In this document: positions 44,069 to 54,900 of the stretch, piece after piece
Layout of the letters: the number at the start of each line of letters is the position of its first letter
Position numbering within the stretch: the stretch's first letter is position 1
DNA from: Bacillota bacterium
Lineage (GTDB): Bacteria > Bacillota > Clostridia > Peptostreptococcales > Anaerovoracaceae
Direction of reading: 5' to 3'
DNA: 64,000 bases
NCBI GenBank assembly: GCA_017417045.1
Contig: JAFPZZ010000026.1
Location: 1-64,000 of the forward strand
Program-made: the position numbers and the translations under genes
Notes under the pieces: model-generated
What the model was told of the DNA's origin: nothing
Database searches by the model: none
The model's input: only the letters and a program-made list of their open reading frames with translations

Positions 44069-44440
44069 TTATTTCGACTTGGAACGACCAACAGTCTTCT
44101 TGGGACCCTTGCGGGTGCGGCTGTTGTTCTTGGTGTTCTGTCCGCGTACGGGCAGGTTTCTTCTGTGACGGATGCCTCTGTAGCAGCCGATCTCCATGAG
44201 CCTCTTGATGTTGAGGGAGACTTCTCTTCTGAGATCGCCCTCCACCATGTACTCGGAATCGATGATCTTTCTGATAGCGCCGACTTCGTCCTCGGAAAGA
44301 TCTCTAACTCTGGTATCGGGGTTTACGCCGGCTTTCTCGAGGATAGCCTTCGCGGTCGGTTTCCCGATGCCGTAGATGTAGGTAAGTCCGATCTCCACTC
44401 TCTTGTTGTTGGGAAGATCGACACCGGCCAAACGAGCCAT
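44069..44440 (-). CDS. rpsM: 30S ribosomal protein S13
   Basis: 123 residues from [19 protein letters not shown] at 44440 (SD AGGAGG); the longer in-frame upstream stretch crosses a leader hairpin and is rejected. Ends with [16 protein letters not shown]. Confidence 0.98.
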   Translation of the reverse strand: MARLAGVDLPNNKRVEIGLTYIYGIGKPTAKAILEKAGVNPDTRVRDLSEDEVGAIRKIIDSEYMVEGDLRREVSLNIKRLMEIGCYRGIRHRRNLPVRGQNTKNNSRTRKGPKKTVGRSKSK

Positions 44441-44482
44441 AAAATGTACCTCCTGTGTACTGCAACTATTAAATAATTTGAC

Positions 44483-44512
44483 GTGCCAACCCGGGGCTTT
44501 CCCCGCCGGCAC
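44483..44512 (-). promoter_or_regulatory. Hairpin in the 120-nt rpmJ-rpsM gap
   Basis: Minus strand GTGCC, GGCGGGG-AAAG-CCCCG, GGTT, GGCAC: outer 5 bp and inner 5 bp with an internal loop. It is the largest spacer within the operon and lies 40-70 nt before rpsM, where an S4- or S13-type control site could sit; no T run follows. Confidence 0.5.
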
Positions 44513-44560
44513 ACAATACCTTATTTAGAGGTGCCTATAAGTATATATCTGCACCATTTA

Positions 44561-44674
44561 CTAACCCTGGACCTGCTTGTGCTTGGGGTTCTCACAGATG
44601 ACCATGACCTTGCCGTTCCTCTTGATGACCTTGCACTTTTCGCAGATGGGCTTTACTGAACTTCTGACTTTCAT
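44561..44674 (-). CDS. rpmJ: 50S ribosomal protein L36
   Basis: 37 residues: [20 protein letters not shown], ending NPKHKQVQG. The zinc ligands C-x-x-C, Cys and His are all present (C11, C14, C27, H33). Confidence 0.98.
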   Translation of the reverse strand: MKVRSSVKPICEKCKVIKRNGKVMVICENPKHKQVQG

Positions 44675-44695
44675 CGTTATTCCTCCGTTTATGGA

Positions 44696-44914
44696 CTATT
44701 TTTCTCTCCAGGTGATCCTGCCCCTGGTCAGATCGTACGGGCTGAGCTCGAGCCTAACCCTGTCGCCGGGCAGTATGCGGATGAAGTTCATCCTCATCTT
44801 TCCGGAGATGTGGGCCAGCACTTCGAAATCGTTCTCCAGCTTCACCTTGAACATCGCGTTGGGCAGAGCTTCGAGCACCGTGCCGTAGACCTCTATGCTG
44901 TCGTTTTTAGCCAT
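44696..44914 (-). CDS. infA: Translation initiation factor IF-1
   Basis: 72 residues, OB-fold: [20 protein letters not shown], ending RGRITWREK. Overlaps the map stop (TGATG). Confidence 0.98.
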   Translation of the reverse strand: MAKNDSIEVYGTVLEALPNAMFKVKLENDFEVLAHISGKMRMNFIRILPGDRVRLELSPYDLTRGRITWREK

Positions 44915-45678
44915 CAGATCCCTCCTTTCGGCTCAAGCGTCAGAATTCTCGGTTCGCCGTCCGTTATGACTATCGTGTTCTCGTAGTGCGCCGCGTAAGA
45001 TCCGTCCACCGTTACGGCGGTCCAGTCGTTCGACAGCACCTCCACGTCGTAGTCGCCGACGGCTATCATTGGCTCTATGGCCAAGGTCATGCCGGGAACC
45101 AGCCTGGGCCCGTGGTGGGACTTGCCGTAGTTCGGTACCGGGGGATCCTCATGAAGATCGTGCCCGACGCCGTGTCCGACGAAATCCCTCACGACGGAGA
45201 AGCCGTTTGCTTCGACATGCGCCTGAATAGCATGTGATACATCGCCAAGTCGGTAGCCTTCCCTGCAGAACTTGAGTCCCTCGAAAAAGCTCTCCTCGGC
45301 CACGCGGATCAGCCTGGCGTTCTCTTCGCTGATCTTACCTACCGGGTAGGTCCTGGCCGCGTCTGAATAATAGTCCTTGTATATGGTCCCGAGGTCGACG
45401 CTAACGATATCTCCCTCCTTGAGTATCCTCTTCTTGGAGGGGATGCCGTGAACGACCTCCTCGTTCACCGATATGCAGGCTGAAGCGGGGAAGCCTCCGT
45501 AGCCCTTGAAAGCCGGCTTCATGTCGTGGCTGAGGATGAATTCCTCGACCCAGCGGTCTATCTCCTTGGTGGAGACTCCCGGCTGTATGATCGCGGGGAG
45601 ATGGATGAACATCTCCGCCGTGACCGAAGCCGCCTTTGCCATGAGCTCGATCTCGTGATCGGATTTGATTACGATCAT
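44914..45678 (-). CDS. map: Methionine aminopeptidase type I
   Basis: 254 residues, M24 family. Metal ligands lie in [43 protein letters not shown] and the final [14 protein letters not shown]. It removes initiator Met. It overlaps infA by 1 nt and is 7 nt after adk. Confidence 0.98.
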   Translation of the reverse strand: MIVIKSDHEIELMAKAASVTAEMFIHLPAIIQPGVSTKEIDRWVEEFILSHDMKPAFKGYGGFPASACISVNEEVVHGIPSKKRILKEGDIVSVDLGTIYKDYYSDAARTYPVGKISEENARLIRVAEESFFEGLKFCREGYRLGDVSHAIQAHVEANGFSVVRDFVGHGVGHDLHEDPPVPNYGKSHHGPRLVPGMTLAIEPMIAVGDYDVEVLSNDWTAVTVDGSYAAHYENTIVITDGEPRILTLEPKGGI

Positions 45679-45685
45679 CGTAGGA

Positions 45686-46333
45686 TCACTCCCCTATGGC
45701 CTCTATGATCTGTTCGAAGACCTCAGCAGGGGTCTTCTCGCCGTCGATGCGCAGCAGCCTGTCGTCCTCGCCGTAGTAGTCTATCAGGGGCGCGGTCTGC
45801 GCCTCGTAGACCTTCAGGCGGTTCATGACGGTCTCTTCGCTGTCGTCAGCCCTCTGGATCACCTCTCCGCCGCAGACGTCGCAGACGCCTTCGGCCTTGG
45901 GCGGATGGCTGAGCATGTGGTAAGTGGCTCCGCACTTCGAGCAGACCCTTCTTCCGGTGAGCCTGGGCAGCAGGGCCTCGGGCGCGACCTCTATATCGAC
46001 GACCGCGTCAAGCTGCATGCACTGGCTCATCAGGTAGCTGTCGAGTCTCTCAGCCTGGAATACGGTCCTGGGGAAGCCGTCGAGCAGGTAGCCGTTCGCG
46101 CAGTCTTCCGCCCTGAGACGGTCCTCTACGAGGTCGCATACCAGCGAATCGGGGACGAGCAGTCCCTGGTCCATGTATTCCTTGGCCTTTTTCCCAAGCG
46201 GAGTTCCTTCCTTGACGTTCGCGCGGAAGATATCTCCGGTCGAGATGTGCGGGATGTTGTATTTTTCCGATATCCTCACGGCCTGGGTGCCCTTGCCGGC
46301 TCCCGGAGGCCCGAGCAGAACTATACGCTTCAC
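45686..46333 (-). CDS. adk: Adenylate kinase (zinc-lid form)
   Basis: 215 residues. P-loop GPPGAGKGTQA; NMP-binding GDIFRANV; LID with four Cys (CSKCGATYH, then CDVC), the zinc version common in Firmicutes; DGFPRT motif. Balances adenine nucleotides. Confidence 0.98.
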   Translation of the reverse strand: MKRIVLLGPPGAGKGTQAVRISEKYNIPHISTGDIFRANVKEGTPLGKKAKEYMDQGLLVPDSLVCDLVEDRLRAEDCANGYLLDGFPRTVFQAERLDSYLMSQCMQLDAVVDIEVAPEALLPRLTGRRVCSKCGATYHMLSHPPKAEGVCDVCGGEVIQRADDSEETVMNRLKVYEAQTAPLIDYYGEDDRLLRIDGEKTPAEVFEQIIEAIGE

Positions 46334-46343
46334 TTTGCCCTCC

Positions 46344-47627
46344 TTATTTGAGGAATCCGCTGTAGTTGCGCATCATCATCATGGTCTCGATCTGCTTCAT
46401 GGTCTCGAGAGCGACGCCCACCGCGATGACGAGGGAGGTGCCGCCGAAGCCGATCGACAGGCTGGTCCAGTGCTGGAGCAGCGTGGGCAGAGAGGCGATG
46501 ATCGCGAGGAAGATCGCGCTCACGAGGTTGAGCCTGCTGCTGACCTTGGCGATATAGTCGGAGGTGGGCCTGCCCGGTCTGATGCCGGGGATGAACCCGC
46601 CGTTAGTCTTCATCTGGTCCGATATCTGGACGGGATCGAAGCTGATCGCGCCGTAGAAGTAGGTGAAGGCTATTATGAGCAGGATATCCATCACGAAGTA
46701 GATCCAGACGCCGGGGTTGCCGGTGGAGCTGAGGTACTTGGAAACGAAGTTGGCGAAGCCGCTGTTCGGTACCATGTAGGCTATCGTGCTCGGGAGCTGG
46801 AGTATGGACACCGCGAAGATCACGGGGATGACTCCGGCCTGATTGACCTTGATGGGAATGTGGGTGGTCTGTCCGCCGTACATCTTGCGGCCGACGACTC
46901 TCTTCGCGTACTGGACGGGGATCCTTCTGGTACCTTCCTGCACGAGGATGATGCCGATGATCACGATGAGCGCGAAGATCAGGAAGATGATCACGGAGAT
47001 GACGCTGACGGTACCGTCGGTCACGCCGGTGATGGTCTTCTTGATGGCGGTCGGGATCCTGGATACGATACCGGCGAAGATGAGCAGCGAGATGCCGTTG
47101 CCCATGCCGTTGTCGTTGATCCTCTCGCCGAGCCACATGAGGAAGACACTGCCCGCTACGAGGACGAGCACGATGACGATCTTCGCCATGAAGCTGCTGT
47201 CGGTGAGTATCCCGCTGAAGAGACCGAAGGTGTAGCCTACTGCCTGGATCAGCGCGAGTCCGAGGGTGGTATATCTGGTGATCGCCGCGATCTTGCGCCT
47301 TCCCTCCTCACCCTGCTTGCTGAGCTCCTCGAGTGCGGGGATCGCTACGGCGAGCAGCTGCAGGATAATGGACGACGTGATGTACGGCGAGATACCCAGG
47401 GCGAATATGGTGAAGTTGCTGAAGGCACCGCCCGAGAATATATCGTAGAGGCCGAAGAGTCCGGAGCTGTTGGAATCGAACATCGAAGCGAGCATCGCGC
47501 GATTGATCCCGGGGACCGGAATGTTCGAGCCGATACGGAAGACGATGAGCATCGCGAGGGTGTACAGCATCTTCTTCTTCATCTCGGGTATCTTCCAAGC
47601 CTGAGCGAAAGTCTGGAAAATGCCCAT
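46344..47627 (-). CDS. secY: Sec translocon subunit SecY
   Basis: 427 residues with ten membrane helices. Signatures: plug region GLFGLYDIFSGGAFSNFTIFALGISPYITSSIILQLL and the C-terminal GGFIPGIRPGRPTSDYIAKV loop. Overlaps the rplO stop by one base (TAATG). Confidence 0.99.
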   Translation of the reverse strand: MGIFQTFAQAWKIPEMKKKMLYTLAMLIVFRIGSNIPVPGINRAMLASMFDSNSSGLFGLYDIFSGGAFSNFTIFALGISPYITSSIILQLLAVAIPALEELSKQGEEGRRKIAAITRYTTLGLALIQAVGYTFGLFSGILTDSSFMAKIVIVLVLVAGSVFLMWLGERINDNGMGNGISLLIFAGIVSRIPTAIKKTITGVTDGTVSVISVIIFLIFALIVIIGIILVQEGTRRIPVQYAKRVVGRKMYGGQTTHIPIKVNQAGVIPVIFAVSILQLPSTIAYMVPNSGFANFVSKYLSSTGNPGVWIYFVMDILLIIAFTYFYGAISFDPVQISDQMKTNGGFIPGIRPGRPTSDYIAKVSSRLNLVSAIFLAIIASLPTLLQHWTSLSIGFGGTSLVIAVGVALETMKQIETMMMMRNYSGFLK

Positions 47628-48067
47628 TAGACCACCTCTGCCTTTCCTCCCGCGGCAACGATCTTGTCGATCGCGCTGTTGCTGAACTTCTGAGCCTGTA
47701 CGGTGAGATTCTTCTTGAGCTCTCCGCCGCCGAGGATCTTGATGCCGTCGGTGACCGCCTTGGCGAGTCCCATCTCGATCATCATCTCGGGAGTGACGAC
47801 GGTGCCGTCCTCAAACACGTTGAGAGCATCGACGTTAACAGCAACATAGTCTGTTCTGAAGTGGTTGGTGAATCCTCTCTTGGGGATCCTTCTGTAGAGA
47901 GGCATCTGGCCGCCTTCGAAGCCGAGGCGTACGCCGCCGCCGCTCCTGGAGTTCTGTCCGTTCATGCCGCGGCCGGCTGTGGTGCCGTTTCCGCTGCCCG
48001 TGCCTCTGCCTTTTCTCTTAGCCTTGAAGGTAGAACCGGCAGGCTTTTTGAGTTCATGTAATTTCAT
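47627..48067 (-). CDS. rplO: 50S ribosomal protein L15
   Basis: 146 residues: [43 protein letters not shown] is the extended N-terminal arm; ends [15 protein letters not shown]. Confidence 0.98.
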   Translation of the reverse strand: MKLHELKKPAGSTFKAKRKGRGTGSGNGTTAGRGMNGQNSRSGGGVRLGFEGGQMPLYRRIPKRGFTNHFRTDYVAVNVDALNVFEDGTVVTPEMMIEMGLAKAVTDGIKILGGGELKKNLTVQAQKFSNSAIDKIVAAGGKAEVV

Positions 48068-48080
48068 CTTTACTGCCCTC

Positions 48081-48257
48081 CTACTCTGTCTCTTCTACCT
48101 GGAGGAGATGAGAGACTTTGGCGATCGCGCCCCTGCTCTGCGGGGTGTTGGGAAGCTCTACGGTCTGGTGGAGCTTTCTGAGTCCAAGCGCTTCGACGAC
48201 CTTCTTCTGATAAGGGGTGGAACCGATGGTGCTCTTGATAAGTGTTACTTTAAGCAT
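48081..48257 (-). CDS. rpmD: 50S ribosomal protein L30
   Basis: 58 residues: [20 protein letters not shown], then [27 protein letters not shown]. Located in the usual rpsE-rpmD-rplO order; found by translating the gap. Confidence 0.97.
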   Translation of the reverse strand: MLKVTLIKSTIGSTPYQKKVVEALGLRKLHQTVELPNTPQSRGAIAKVSHLLQVEETE

Positions 48258-48267
48258 TGTTTCCCTC

Positions 48268-48771
48268 CTATCCCAGGATCTCTTCCTTGCTGAGTCCTCT
48301 GAGCCTGGCGACGTTCTCGACTGTCACGAGGCTGCTGAGTCCCGCGAGGGTGGCGTTGGCCACGTTGCCTGCGTTGCTGGATCCGAGAGACTTGGCTCTG
48401 ACGTCCTTGATGCCCGCAAATTCGAGCACTGTTCTGGCAGCGCCGCCGGCGATGACGCCGGTACCGGGAACTGCCGGCATGAGGAGCACTCTGCCCGCTC
48501 CGAATACGCCTTCTACCCTGTGGGGGATCGTGGTGCCCTTCATGGGAACGGTGATGAGGTTCTTCTTAGCGTCCTCGGTGGCCTTCCTGACGGCCTCGGG
48601 GATCTCAACGGACTTTCCGAGTCCGAGACCTACGTGTCCGTCGCTGTCTCCGACCACTACGGTCACGCTGAATCTGGAGTTCTTTCCGCCCTTAACTACT
48701 TTCGTAACCCTTCTGATGTTTACGATGGATTCCTTCAGGTCAAGTTTGGAGACATCTATCTTGTTTGCCAT
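48268..48771 (-). CDS. rpsE: 30S ribosomal protein S5
   Basis: 167 residues: dsRBD-like [20 protein letters not shown] and C-terminal [39 protein letters not shown]. Confidence 0.98.
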   Translation of the reverse strand: MANKIDVSKLDLKESIVNIRRVTKVVKGGKNSRFSVTVVVGDSDGHVGLGLGKSVEIPEAVRKATEDAKKNLITVPMKGTTIPHRVEGVFGAGRVLLMPAVPGTGVIAGGAARTVLEFAGIKDVRAKSLGSSNAGNVANATLAGLSSLVTVENVARLRGLSKEEILG

Positions 48772-48785
48772 TCTAGTTCTCCTCC

Positions 48786-49145
48786 TTAGAAGTCAAGGCC
48801 TGCGGCTCTCGCGCCGTCAGCCAGCTCTTTTACTCTGCCGTGATAGAGGTATCCGCCTCTGTCAAACGTTACGGTCTCGATGCCAGCTTCCTTGGCGCGC
48901 TTTCCTATGAGCTCGCCGACAAGCTTGGCTGCGGCTTTGTTTCCGCCGTAAGCGGCCTGCTCCTTGATCTCCTTGTCGAGGGAGGAGGCTGCGGCGAGGG
49001 TCTTGCCGTTCACGTCGTCGATGACCTGGGCATAGATGTTCTTAGAGCTTCTGAATACACAGAGCCTGGGCATCTCAGGAGTTCCGAATACGTTCTTTCT
49101 GACTCTCTCGTGTCTTTTGATACGATTGTCATTTCTGCTGTTCAT
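48786..49145 (-). CDS. rplR: 50S ribosomal protein L18
   Basis: 119 residues; [29 protein letters not shown] and the final [25 protein letters not shown]. Binds 5S rRNA. Confidence 0.98.
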   Translation of the reverse strand: MNSRNDNRIKRHERVRKNVFGTPEMPRLCVFRSSKNIYAQVIDDVNGKTLAAASSLDKEIKEQAAYGGNKAAAKLVGELIGKRAKEAGIETVTFDRGGYLYHGRVKELADGARAAGLDF

Positions 49146-49160
49146 GCGTTACTCCTTCCT

Positions 49161-49700
49161 CTACTTACCGGTCTTTCCTTCTTTGCGGCGGATGACCTCG
49201 CCGACGTAGTGGATACCCTTGCCCTTGTAGGGTTCAGGCTTTCTCCACGCGCGGATGATGGCCGCATAGTTTCCGACCTGGGCCTTATCGGCGCCCTTTA
49301 CGACGATCTCGGTCTGGCTGGGGACCTCGGTGGTGATGCCTTCGGGATCCTTCATCTCGACCGGATGGGAGTAACCGAGCTGCATGATGAGGGTGTCGCC
49401 CTTCTTCTCAGCTCTGTAGCCTACGCCTGTCATCTCGAGCTTCTTCTCGAAGCCGGAGGTTACGCCGACTACCATGTTGTGTACGAGGCTCCTGGCGAGT
49501 CCGTGCTGCATGTTGGCTTCGCGGCCTTCTGCAGAGGGGCTGAACTTGAGGGTCCCGTTCTCGTTTTCTACCTTGATGAGCGGGCTGATCTGCTGGCTGA
49601 GGGTTCCCTTGGGGCCCTTCACGGTAACAAGGTTCTGATCACTTACGGTGATCTCGACTCCGGCAGGAACAGTCACAGGCAGCTTTCCTATTCTGGACAT
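49161..49700 (-). CDS. rplF: 50S ribosomal protein L6
   Basis: 179 residues: MSRIGKLPVTVPAGVEITV and the C-terminal RAWRKPEPYKGKGIHYVGEVIRRKEGK. Confidence 0.98.
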   Translation of the reverse strand: MSRIGKLPVTVPAGVEITVSDQNLVTVKGPKGTLSQQISPLIKVENENGTLKFSPSAEGREANMQHGLARSLVHNMVVGVTSGFEKKLEMTGVGYRAEKKGDTLIMQLGYSHPVEMKDPEGITTEVPSQTEIVVKGADKAQVGNYAAIIRAWRKPEPYKGKGIHYVGEVIRRKEGKTGK

Positions 49701-49722
49701 TTGTTCTCTTCTCCTTTCCTTA

Positions 49723-50121
49723 TTACCAAACGTAGCAGATGACTTCGCCGCCCACTCCGAGCTTCCTGGCCTCCTTATCGGTGATAAGGCCGCTCGACGT
49801 GGAGATGATGGCGATCCCGAGTCCTCCGAGCACCTTGGGGACGTCGGCGGCCTTAGCGTAGACCTTGAGTCCCGGCTTGGAGATCCTCTTGATGCCGGTG
49901 ATGACCCTGGTCTTGCCGGCGGCGTACTTCATCTCGACTCTGATGATGGGCTGGTTCTCGCCTTCGATGAGCTCGAAGCCCTTGATATATCCTTCCTTGA
50001 CAAGGATCTCTGCGATATTCTTCTTGATCTTAGAAGCAGGAATATCAACAAAGTCATGTCCTGCGGTGTTAGCGTTCCTGATTCTTGTGAGCATATCTGC
50101 TACAGGATCTGTCATCGTCAT
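49723..50121 (-). CDS. rpsH: 30S ribosomal protein S8
   Basis: 132 residues: [30 protein letters not shown] and C-terminal [33 protein letters not shown]. Confidence 0.98.
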   Translation of the reverse strand: MTMTDPVADMLTRIRNANTAGHDFVDIPASKIKKNIAEILVKEGYIKGFELIEGENQPIIRVEMKYAAGKTRVITGIKRISKPGLKVYAKAADVPKVLGGLGIAIISTSSGLITDKEARKLGVGGEVICYVW

Positions 50122-50142
50122 TGATAGTTACCTCCTTCCCCT

Positions 50143-50328
50143 TTACCAGCTGGCCTTCTTTACGCCGGGGATCTCTCCCTTGTATGCCAGCTCTCTGAAG
50201 CATATACGGCAGATTCCGTACTTTCTGAGATAAGCATGCGGTCTTCCACAGATCTTGCAGCGGTTGTAAGCCTGTGTAGAGTACTTAGGAGCTCTCTGCT
50301 GCTTTACCTTGAGAGATGTTTTTGCCAT
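50143..50328 (-). CDS. rpsN: 30S ribosomal protein S14 type Z
   Basis: 61 residues, the short zinc-binding form: [24 protein letters not shown] gives two C-x-x-C pairs. Confidence 0.98.
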   Translation of the reverse strand: MAKTSLKVKQQRAPKYSTQAYNRCKICGRPHAYLRKYGICRICFRELAYKGEIPGVKKASW

Positions 50329-50337
50329 GTTGCCCTC

Positions 50338-50880
50338 CTACTTCTCAAACGGCATGCCCAGCATCTCGAGAAGCGTGTAGGCTTCCTCGTCTGTCTTAGC
50401 CGTGGTGGTGAATACGATGTCCATGCCCCTGACCTTCTCCACCTTGTCGTAAACGATCTCGGGGAAGATCAGCTGTTCCTTGACGCCCATGGAGTAGTTT
50501 CCGCGGCCGTCGAAGGAGTTCTTGTTCACGCCCTTGAAGTCTCTTACCCTGGGCAGAACTATGTTGAAGAACTTATCCGCGAACTCGTACATCCTGTCGC
50601 CGCGAAGGGTGACCTTGCAGCCTACGGACATTCCGTTCCTCACCTTGAAGTTCGCGATGGACTTCCTGGACTTGGTCACGACGGGAGCCTGTCCCGCGAT
50701 CTCAGCCATCTCCTTTACCGCCATCTCGAGCAGCTTGGGGTTGTCCTTGCAGTCTCCGAGTCCCATATTCAGGGTGATCTTTTCGAGTTTCGGAACCTGC
50801 ATCACATTATCATAATTGTACTTTTCCTTGAGCGCAGGGAATACCTGAGCCTTGTACGTTTCTTTAAGTCTTGCTGACAA
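50338..50880 (-). CDS. rplE: 50S ribosomal protein L5
   Basis: 180 residues: [32 protein letters not shown] and the C-terminal [26 protein letters not shown]. Binds 5S rRNA. Confidence 0.98.
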   Translation of the reverse strand: MSARLKETYKAQVFPALKEKYNYDNVMQVPKLEKITLNMGLGDCKDNPKLLEMAVKEMAEIAGQAPVVTKSRKSIANFKVRNGMSVGCKVTLRGDRMYEFADKFFNIVLPRVRDFKGVNKNSFDGRGNYSMGVKEQLIFPEIVYDKVEKVRGMDIVFTTTAKTDEEAYTLLEMLGMPFEK

Positions 50881-50900
50881 GTTTCTATCCTCCTTTCGAA

Positions 50901-51206
50901 TTAATCGATCACCTGACCGGACTTCTTGGAGATCCTCTTCTTGGTGCCGTTTTCTACGGTGTAACCAATGCGGGTCGCGGTCTTGGTCTTGGTGTCATAG
51001 TACATGACGTTGGAAGCGTCGATGGGTCCCTCGAGCTTGCGGATCTCGGCGGGCTGATCGCCCTGGGCCCTGGCGTGCTTGTACTGGAAGTTGACGCCCT
51101 CTACGATGACTGTATTATTCTTGGGGGAAACGGCAAGAACTTTGCCGGTCTTGCCCTTATCCTTGCCGGCGATCACCATTACGGTGTCGTTCTTCTTGAT
51201 CTTCAT
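50901..51206 (-). CDS. rplX: 50S ribosomal protein L24
   Basis: 101 residues with the KOW motif [21 protein letters not shown]; ends [12 protein letters not shown]. Confidence 0.98.
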   Translation of the reverse strand: MKIKKNDTVMVIAGKDKGKTGKVLAVSPKNNTVIVEGVNFQYKHARAQGDQPAEIRKLEGPIDASNVMYYDTKTKTATRIGYTVENGTKKRISKKSGQVID

Positions 51207-51219
51207 TGATTCGGCCTCC

Positions 51220-51588
51220 TTACAGTACTTCCGGTGCGAGGGAAACGATCTTCATGAAGCCCTTGTCTCTGAGCTCCCTGGCGACCGGTCCGAAAATACG
51301 GGTTCCCTTCGGGGTCTTGTCTTCGTTGATGATCACGGCTGCGTTCTGATCGAACTTCACGTAGCTTCCGTCGACTCTTCTGGCGCCGGTAGCGCTTCTT
51401 ACGATGACTGCCTTGACTACGTCGCCCTTCTTGACGATTCCGCCCGGGGTCGCATCCTTAACGGCACATACGATGATGTCGCCAATGTTTGCATATTTAC
51501 GTCCGGTACCTCCGAGGATCCTGATGCAAAGGAGTTCCTTCGCTCCGGAATTGTCGGCGACCTTCAGTCTTGTTTCATTCTGAATCAT
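51220..51588 (-). CDS. rplN: 50S ribosomal protein L14
   Basis: 122 residues: [30 protein letters not shown] and [24 protein letters not shown]. Confidence 0.99.
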   Translation of the reverse strand: MIQNETRLKVADNSGAKELLCIRILGGTGRKYANIGDIIVCAVKDATPGGIVKKGDVVKAVIVRSATGARRVDGSYVKFDQNAAVIINEDKTPKGTRIFGPVARELRDKGFMKIVSLAPEVL

Positions 51589-51598
51589 CTGGTGCCTC

Positions 51599-51859
51599 CT
51601 ACTTAACCTTCTCTACGATCCTGACCAGTCTCCATCTCTTGTTCTTGGAGAGAGGTCTGGTCTCCATGATGAGAACCTTGTCGCCGATCTCGCACTCGTT
51701 GTTCTCGTCGTGAGCCATGAACTTCTTGGTGATCTTGGTGGATTTTCCATAGAGAGCGTGGCGGCGGGATTCCTCAACGCTTACAACGATGGACTTGTCC
51801 ATCTTGTTGCTGCTGACGATACCGACCTCGGTCCTTCTTGCATTTCTTTCTTCAGCCAT
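51599..51859 (-). CDS. rpsQ: 30S ribosomal protein S17
   Basis: 86 residues: [40 protein letters not shown], ending [12 protein letters not shown]. Confidence 0.98.
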   Translation of the reverse strand: MAEERNARRTEVGIVSSNKMDKSIVVSVEESRRHALYGKSTKITKKFMAHDENNECEIGDKVLIMETRPLSKNKRWRLVRIVEKVK

Positions 51860-51876
51860 TGTCCACGTCCTCCTTT

Positions 51877-52080
51877 CTACTTCTCAGCTGCCTTGAGCTC
51901 ATTCTCTCTGATAACGGTCTTGATCCTCGCGATGTCTCTCTTGATCTCCTTCATCTTGAGGGGATTGTCGAGCTGTCCGGTGACGTGCTGGAAGCGGAGA
52001 TTGAAGAGCTCCTTCCTGAGCTTCATCTCCTCGCTCGCAAGCTCGGACTGGCTCATATTTCTGATCTTTTCGATTTTCAT
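51877..52080 (-). CDS. rpmC: 50S ribosomal protein L29
   Basis: 67 residues from the ATG at 52080, which overlaps the rplP stop (TAATG); [30 protein letters not shown] is typical. Confidence 0.98.
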   Translation of the reverse strand: MKIEKIRNMSQSELASEEMKLRKELFNLRFQHVTGQLDNPLKMKEIKRDIARIKTVIRENELKAAEK

Positions 52081-52505
52081 TATGCCTTGGCCTCCTCCTG
52101 ATTCTTGCAAACGAACTTGCACTTGATCGGGAGCTTGTGGGACGCGAGCCTCATAGCTTCTCTTGCGTCATCCTCGGATACTCCGCTGATCTCGAACATG
52201 ACCCTGCCCGGCTTGACGACCGCTACCCAGTATTCGGGAGCGCCCTTACCGGAACCCATACGGACTTCTGCAGGCTTCTTGGTGACGGACTTGTGCGGGA
52301 AGATCTTGATGAAGACCTGTCCGCCTCTCTTGATGGATCTGGTCATCGCGATACGGGCCGCCTCGATCTGGTTGGCGGTTATCCAAGCGCATTCCTGCGC
52401 TACGAGACCGTATTCGCCGTATGTGACGGTGTTGCCCTTGGTGGCAACGCCCTTCATTCTTCCTCTGTGGACTCTTCTGTGCTTAACACGCTTTGGCATT
52501 AACAT
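52080..52505 (-). CDS. rplP: 50S ribosomal protein L16
   Basis: 141 residues: [61 protein letters not shown]. Start is MLMPKR at 52505; MPKR two codons later is an alternative. Confidence 0.98.
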   Translation of the reverse strand: MLMPKRVKHRRVHRGRMKGVATKGNTVTYGEYGLVAQECAWITANQIEAARIAMTRSIKRGGQVFIKIFPHKSVTKKPAEVRMGSGKGAPEYWVAVVKPGRVMFEISGVSEDDAREAMRLASHKLPIKCKFVCKNQEEAKA

Positions 52506-52519
52506 GGCTGGTCCCTCCT

Positions 52520-53404
52520 TTATACTTCTTCTGCGGGAGCAGCTTCGGCTGCTTCTGCCTGAGCGGGGGCTTCTGCGGGAGCGGGAGCCGGCTTATTGGG
52601 GCGCTTGCGCGGATTCTCGGCCTTCTTGGTCTCTCTGGCTTCGAACCTGCCGCCATCCCTGCGGCTGCCTCTTCTGTCCTGACGGTCTCCGCTTCTTCTC
52701 TCTCTGCGTCCGTCTCTCTTGCCGCGCTCTCTCTTGTTCTCTTCCTCAGCCGGGATGGCGGGGATGAGCTCCTTGTCGAGAACTTCGCCGTTGTTGATCC
52801 AGACCTTGACGCCGATCCTGCCGTACTGGGTGTCAGCCTCGGCAAAGCCGTAGTCGATGTTGGCCCTGAGGGTGTGGAGAGGAACGTTGCCTTCGGAGTA
52901 CTTCTCGGATCTCGCGATCTCGGCTCCGCCTACGCGGCCGCTGATCACGACCTTGATGCCCTTGGCTCCGGCCTTCATGGTCCTCTGGATGGCCTGCTTC
53001 ATGGCCCTTCTGAAGGAGGTCCTCTTCTCAAGGGCCTGAGCGACGGACTCAGCGGTGAGCTGGGCGTCGATGTCTACCTTCTTGAGCTCTACGATATTTA
53101 CGAAGACTGTCTTCTTGGTGAGCTTCTGGAGCTCGGCCCTGAGCTGGTCGATGCCGTCTCCGCCGCGTCCGATCACCATGCCCGGCTTGGCGGTGAGCAC
53201 GTTGACCCTGATCTGGCCTTCGGCCGCTCTCTCTATGACGACCTTGGAAACGCCGGCCGCATAGAGCTTCTTCTTTACATATTCTCTTACTTCGTGGTCC
53301 TCAGCGAGGTAATCAGCGAAGTTCTTTTTGTTGGCATACCACTTGGAATCCCAGTCCTGGATGACGCCAACTCTGAATCCGTGAGGACTAACTTTCTGAC
53401 CCAT
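52520..53404 (-). CDS. rpsC: 30S ribosomal protein S3 with charged C-terminal tail
   Basis: 294 residues against about 215-225 in most bacteria. The KH domain ([33 protein letters not shown]) and S3 C-terminal domain ([43 protein letters not shown]) are normal to about residue 212. The remaining ~80 residues are an Arg/Glu/Asp-rich block ([20 protein letters not shown]) followed by Pro/Ala/Glu ([22 protein letters not shown]). Confidence 0.97.
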   Translation of the reverse strand: MGQKVSPHGFRVGVIQDWDSKWYANKKNFADYLAEDHEVREYVKKKLYAAGVSKVVIERAAEGQIRVNVLTAKPGMVIGRGGDGIDQLRAELQKLTKKTVFVNIVELKKVDIDAQLTAESVAQALEKRTSFRRAMKQAIQRTMKAGAKGIKVVISGRVGGAEIARSEKYSEGNVPLHTLRANIDYGFAEADTQYGRIGVKVWINNGEVLDKELIPAIPAEEENKRERGKRDGRRERRSGDRQDRRGSRRDGGRFEARETKKAENPRKRPNKPAPAPAEAPAQAEAAEAAPAEEV

Positions 53405-53417
53405 TTTTACCTCCTGA

Positions 53418-53750
53418 CTACCTTTCCTTAAGTACTACGCTGATGTGGCTGCTTCTCTTGAGGATCCTGCCGGCCCTTCCCTGGGCGCCGGCTCTCCAGC
53501 GCTTCATGGTCGGTCCCTGGTTCGCGTGGATCTCAGCTACGTAGAGCTTGGAAGCGTCCATCTCGAAGTTGTTCTCCGCGTTTGCCTTGGCGGACTGAAC
53601 TACCTTCTCTACCAGCTCGGCACTCTTGCCCGGAGTGAACTTGAGGATGGTCAGAGCCTCTGTCAGGTCCTTGCCCCTCACGAGGTCCGTAACGGGCTTG
53701 AGCTTGGACGGAGACATCCTAACATATTTTGCTACTGCTTTAGCTTCCAT
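53418..53750 (-). CDS. rplV: 50S ribosomal protein L22
   Basis: 110 residues: [21 protein letters not shown] and the tunnel hairpin region [19 protein letters not shown]. Confidence 0.98.
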   Translation of the reverse strand: MEAKAVAKYVRMSPSKLKPVTDLVRGKDLTEALTILKFTPGKSAELVEKVVQSAKANAENNFEMDASKLYVAEIHANQGPTMKRWRAGAQGRAGRILKRSSHISVVLKER

Positions 53751-53764
53751 CGTGTGCCTCCTTC

Positions 53765-54037
53765 TTAGTTGACCTTAGAGGAATTTCCGTGTCCTCTGTA
53801 TGTTCTGGTAGGAGCGAACTCACCGAGTCTGTGGCCTACCATATCTTCCGTAATATATACGGGGATGTGCTTCTTGCCGTCGTAAACGGCGATAGTGTGT
53901 CCGACCATCTGCGGGAAAATAGTGGACGGCCTGGACCAGGTCTTGATGACCTTCTTTTCGTTAGCGGCGTTCATGGCATCGATAGCCTTGAGCAGCTTCT
54001 CGTTTACGAAGGGTCCCTTCTTTAATGATCTACCCAT
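53765..54037 (-). CDS. rpsS: 30S ribosomal protein S19
   Basis: 90 residues: [20 protein letters not shown] and [43 protein letters not shown]. Confidence 0.98.
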   Translation of the reverse strand: MGRSLKKGPFVNEKLLKAIDAMNAANEKKVIKTWSRPSTIFPQMVGHTIAVYDGKKHIPVYITEDMVGHRLGEFAPTRTYRGHGNSSKVN

Positions 54038-54049
54038 TGTCTATCCTCC

Positions 54050-54883
54050 CTACTTCTGATCTCTTCTCTTGACGATGTACTGGTTGCTGGCCTTGTTCTT
54101 CTTTCTGGTCTTGTAACCGAGAGCAGGCTTGCCCCAGGGGGTGACAGGACCGGGACGGCCTACGGGGGCCTTTCCTTCGCCGCCGCCGTGCGGGTGGTCG
54201 TTCGGGTTCATTACGCTGCCGCGGACCGTCGGACGGATGCCCATGTGCCTCTTCCTGCCGGCCTTGCCGATGGAGATGAGCTCGTGATCGATGTTGCCGA
54301 CCTCGCCGATGGTGGCCCTGCAGTTGATGCGGATCTTCCTGACCTCTCCGGACGGGAGACGGACCTGAGCGAACGCGCCTTCCTTAGCCATGAGCTGGGC
54401 GCCGTTTCCGGCGGACCTGCAGAGCTGCGCGCCCTTGCCGGGCTGGAGCTCGATGTTGTGGATCAGGGTACCTACGGGGATGTTCGCGAGCGGGAGGGCG
54501 TTGCCGGTCTTGATGTCGGCAGCCGGACCGCTGTAGAGAACGTCACCTACGCTGAGCCCGTTGGGAGCTATGATGTAGCGCTTCTCGCCGTCCGCGTAGC
54601 AGACGAGAGCGATGTTGGCGCTGCGGTTCGGATCGTACTCGATGGTCTTTACGGTGGCGGGGATGTCATCCTTAAGACGCTTGAAATCGATGATCCTGTA
54701 CTTGTGCCTGGTGCCGCCGCCCTGATGGCGTACGGTGATCATTCCGCGGTTGTTCCTTCCGGAATGCTTCTTGAGAGTCTTGGTGAGCGACTTCTCGGGG
54801 GTGGTGCTGGTGATCTCTTCGAAGGTGGAGACTGTCATGCCTCTGAGACCCGGAGTAGTCGGTTTATATTTTCTGATTCCCAT
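54050..54883 (-). CDS. rplB: 50S ribosomal protein L2
   Basis: 277 residues: [49 protein letters not shown] and [34 protein letters not shown], the peptidyl-transferase-proximal loop. Confidence 0.99.
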   Translation of the reverse strand: MGIRKYKPTTPGLRGMTVSTFEEITSTTPEKSLTKTLKKHSGRNNRGMITVRHQGGGTRHKYRIIDFKRLKDDIPATVKTIEYDPNRSANIALVCYADGEKRYIIAPNGLSVGDVLYSGPAADIKTGNALPLANIPVGTLIHNIELQPGKGAQLCRSAGNGAQLMAKEGAFAQVRLPSGEVRKIRINCRATIGEVGNIDHELISIGKAGRKRHMGIRPTVRGSVMNPNDHPHGGGEGKAPVGRPGPVTPWGKPALGYKTRKKNKASNQYIVKRRDQK

Positions 54884-54900
54884 TGTCTTTTAGCCTCCTA

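Noticed and set aside
46173..47630. 485-residue plus-strand ORF over secY and adk
   Set aside because: Antisense to essential genes with strong family matches; no SD or domain of its own.
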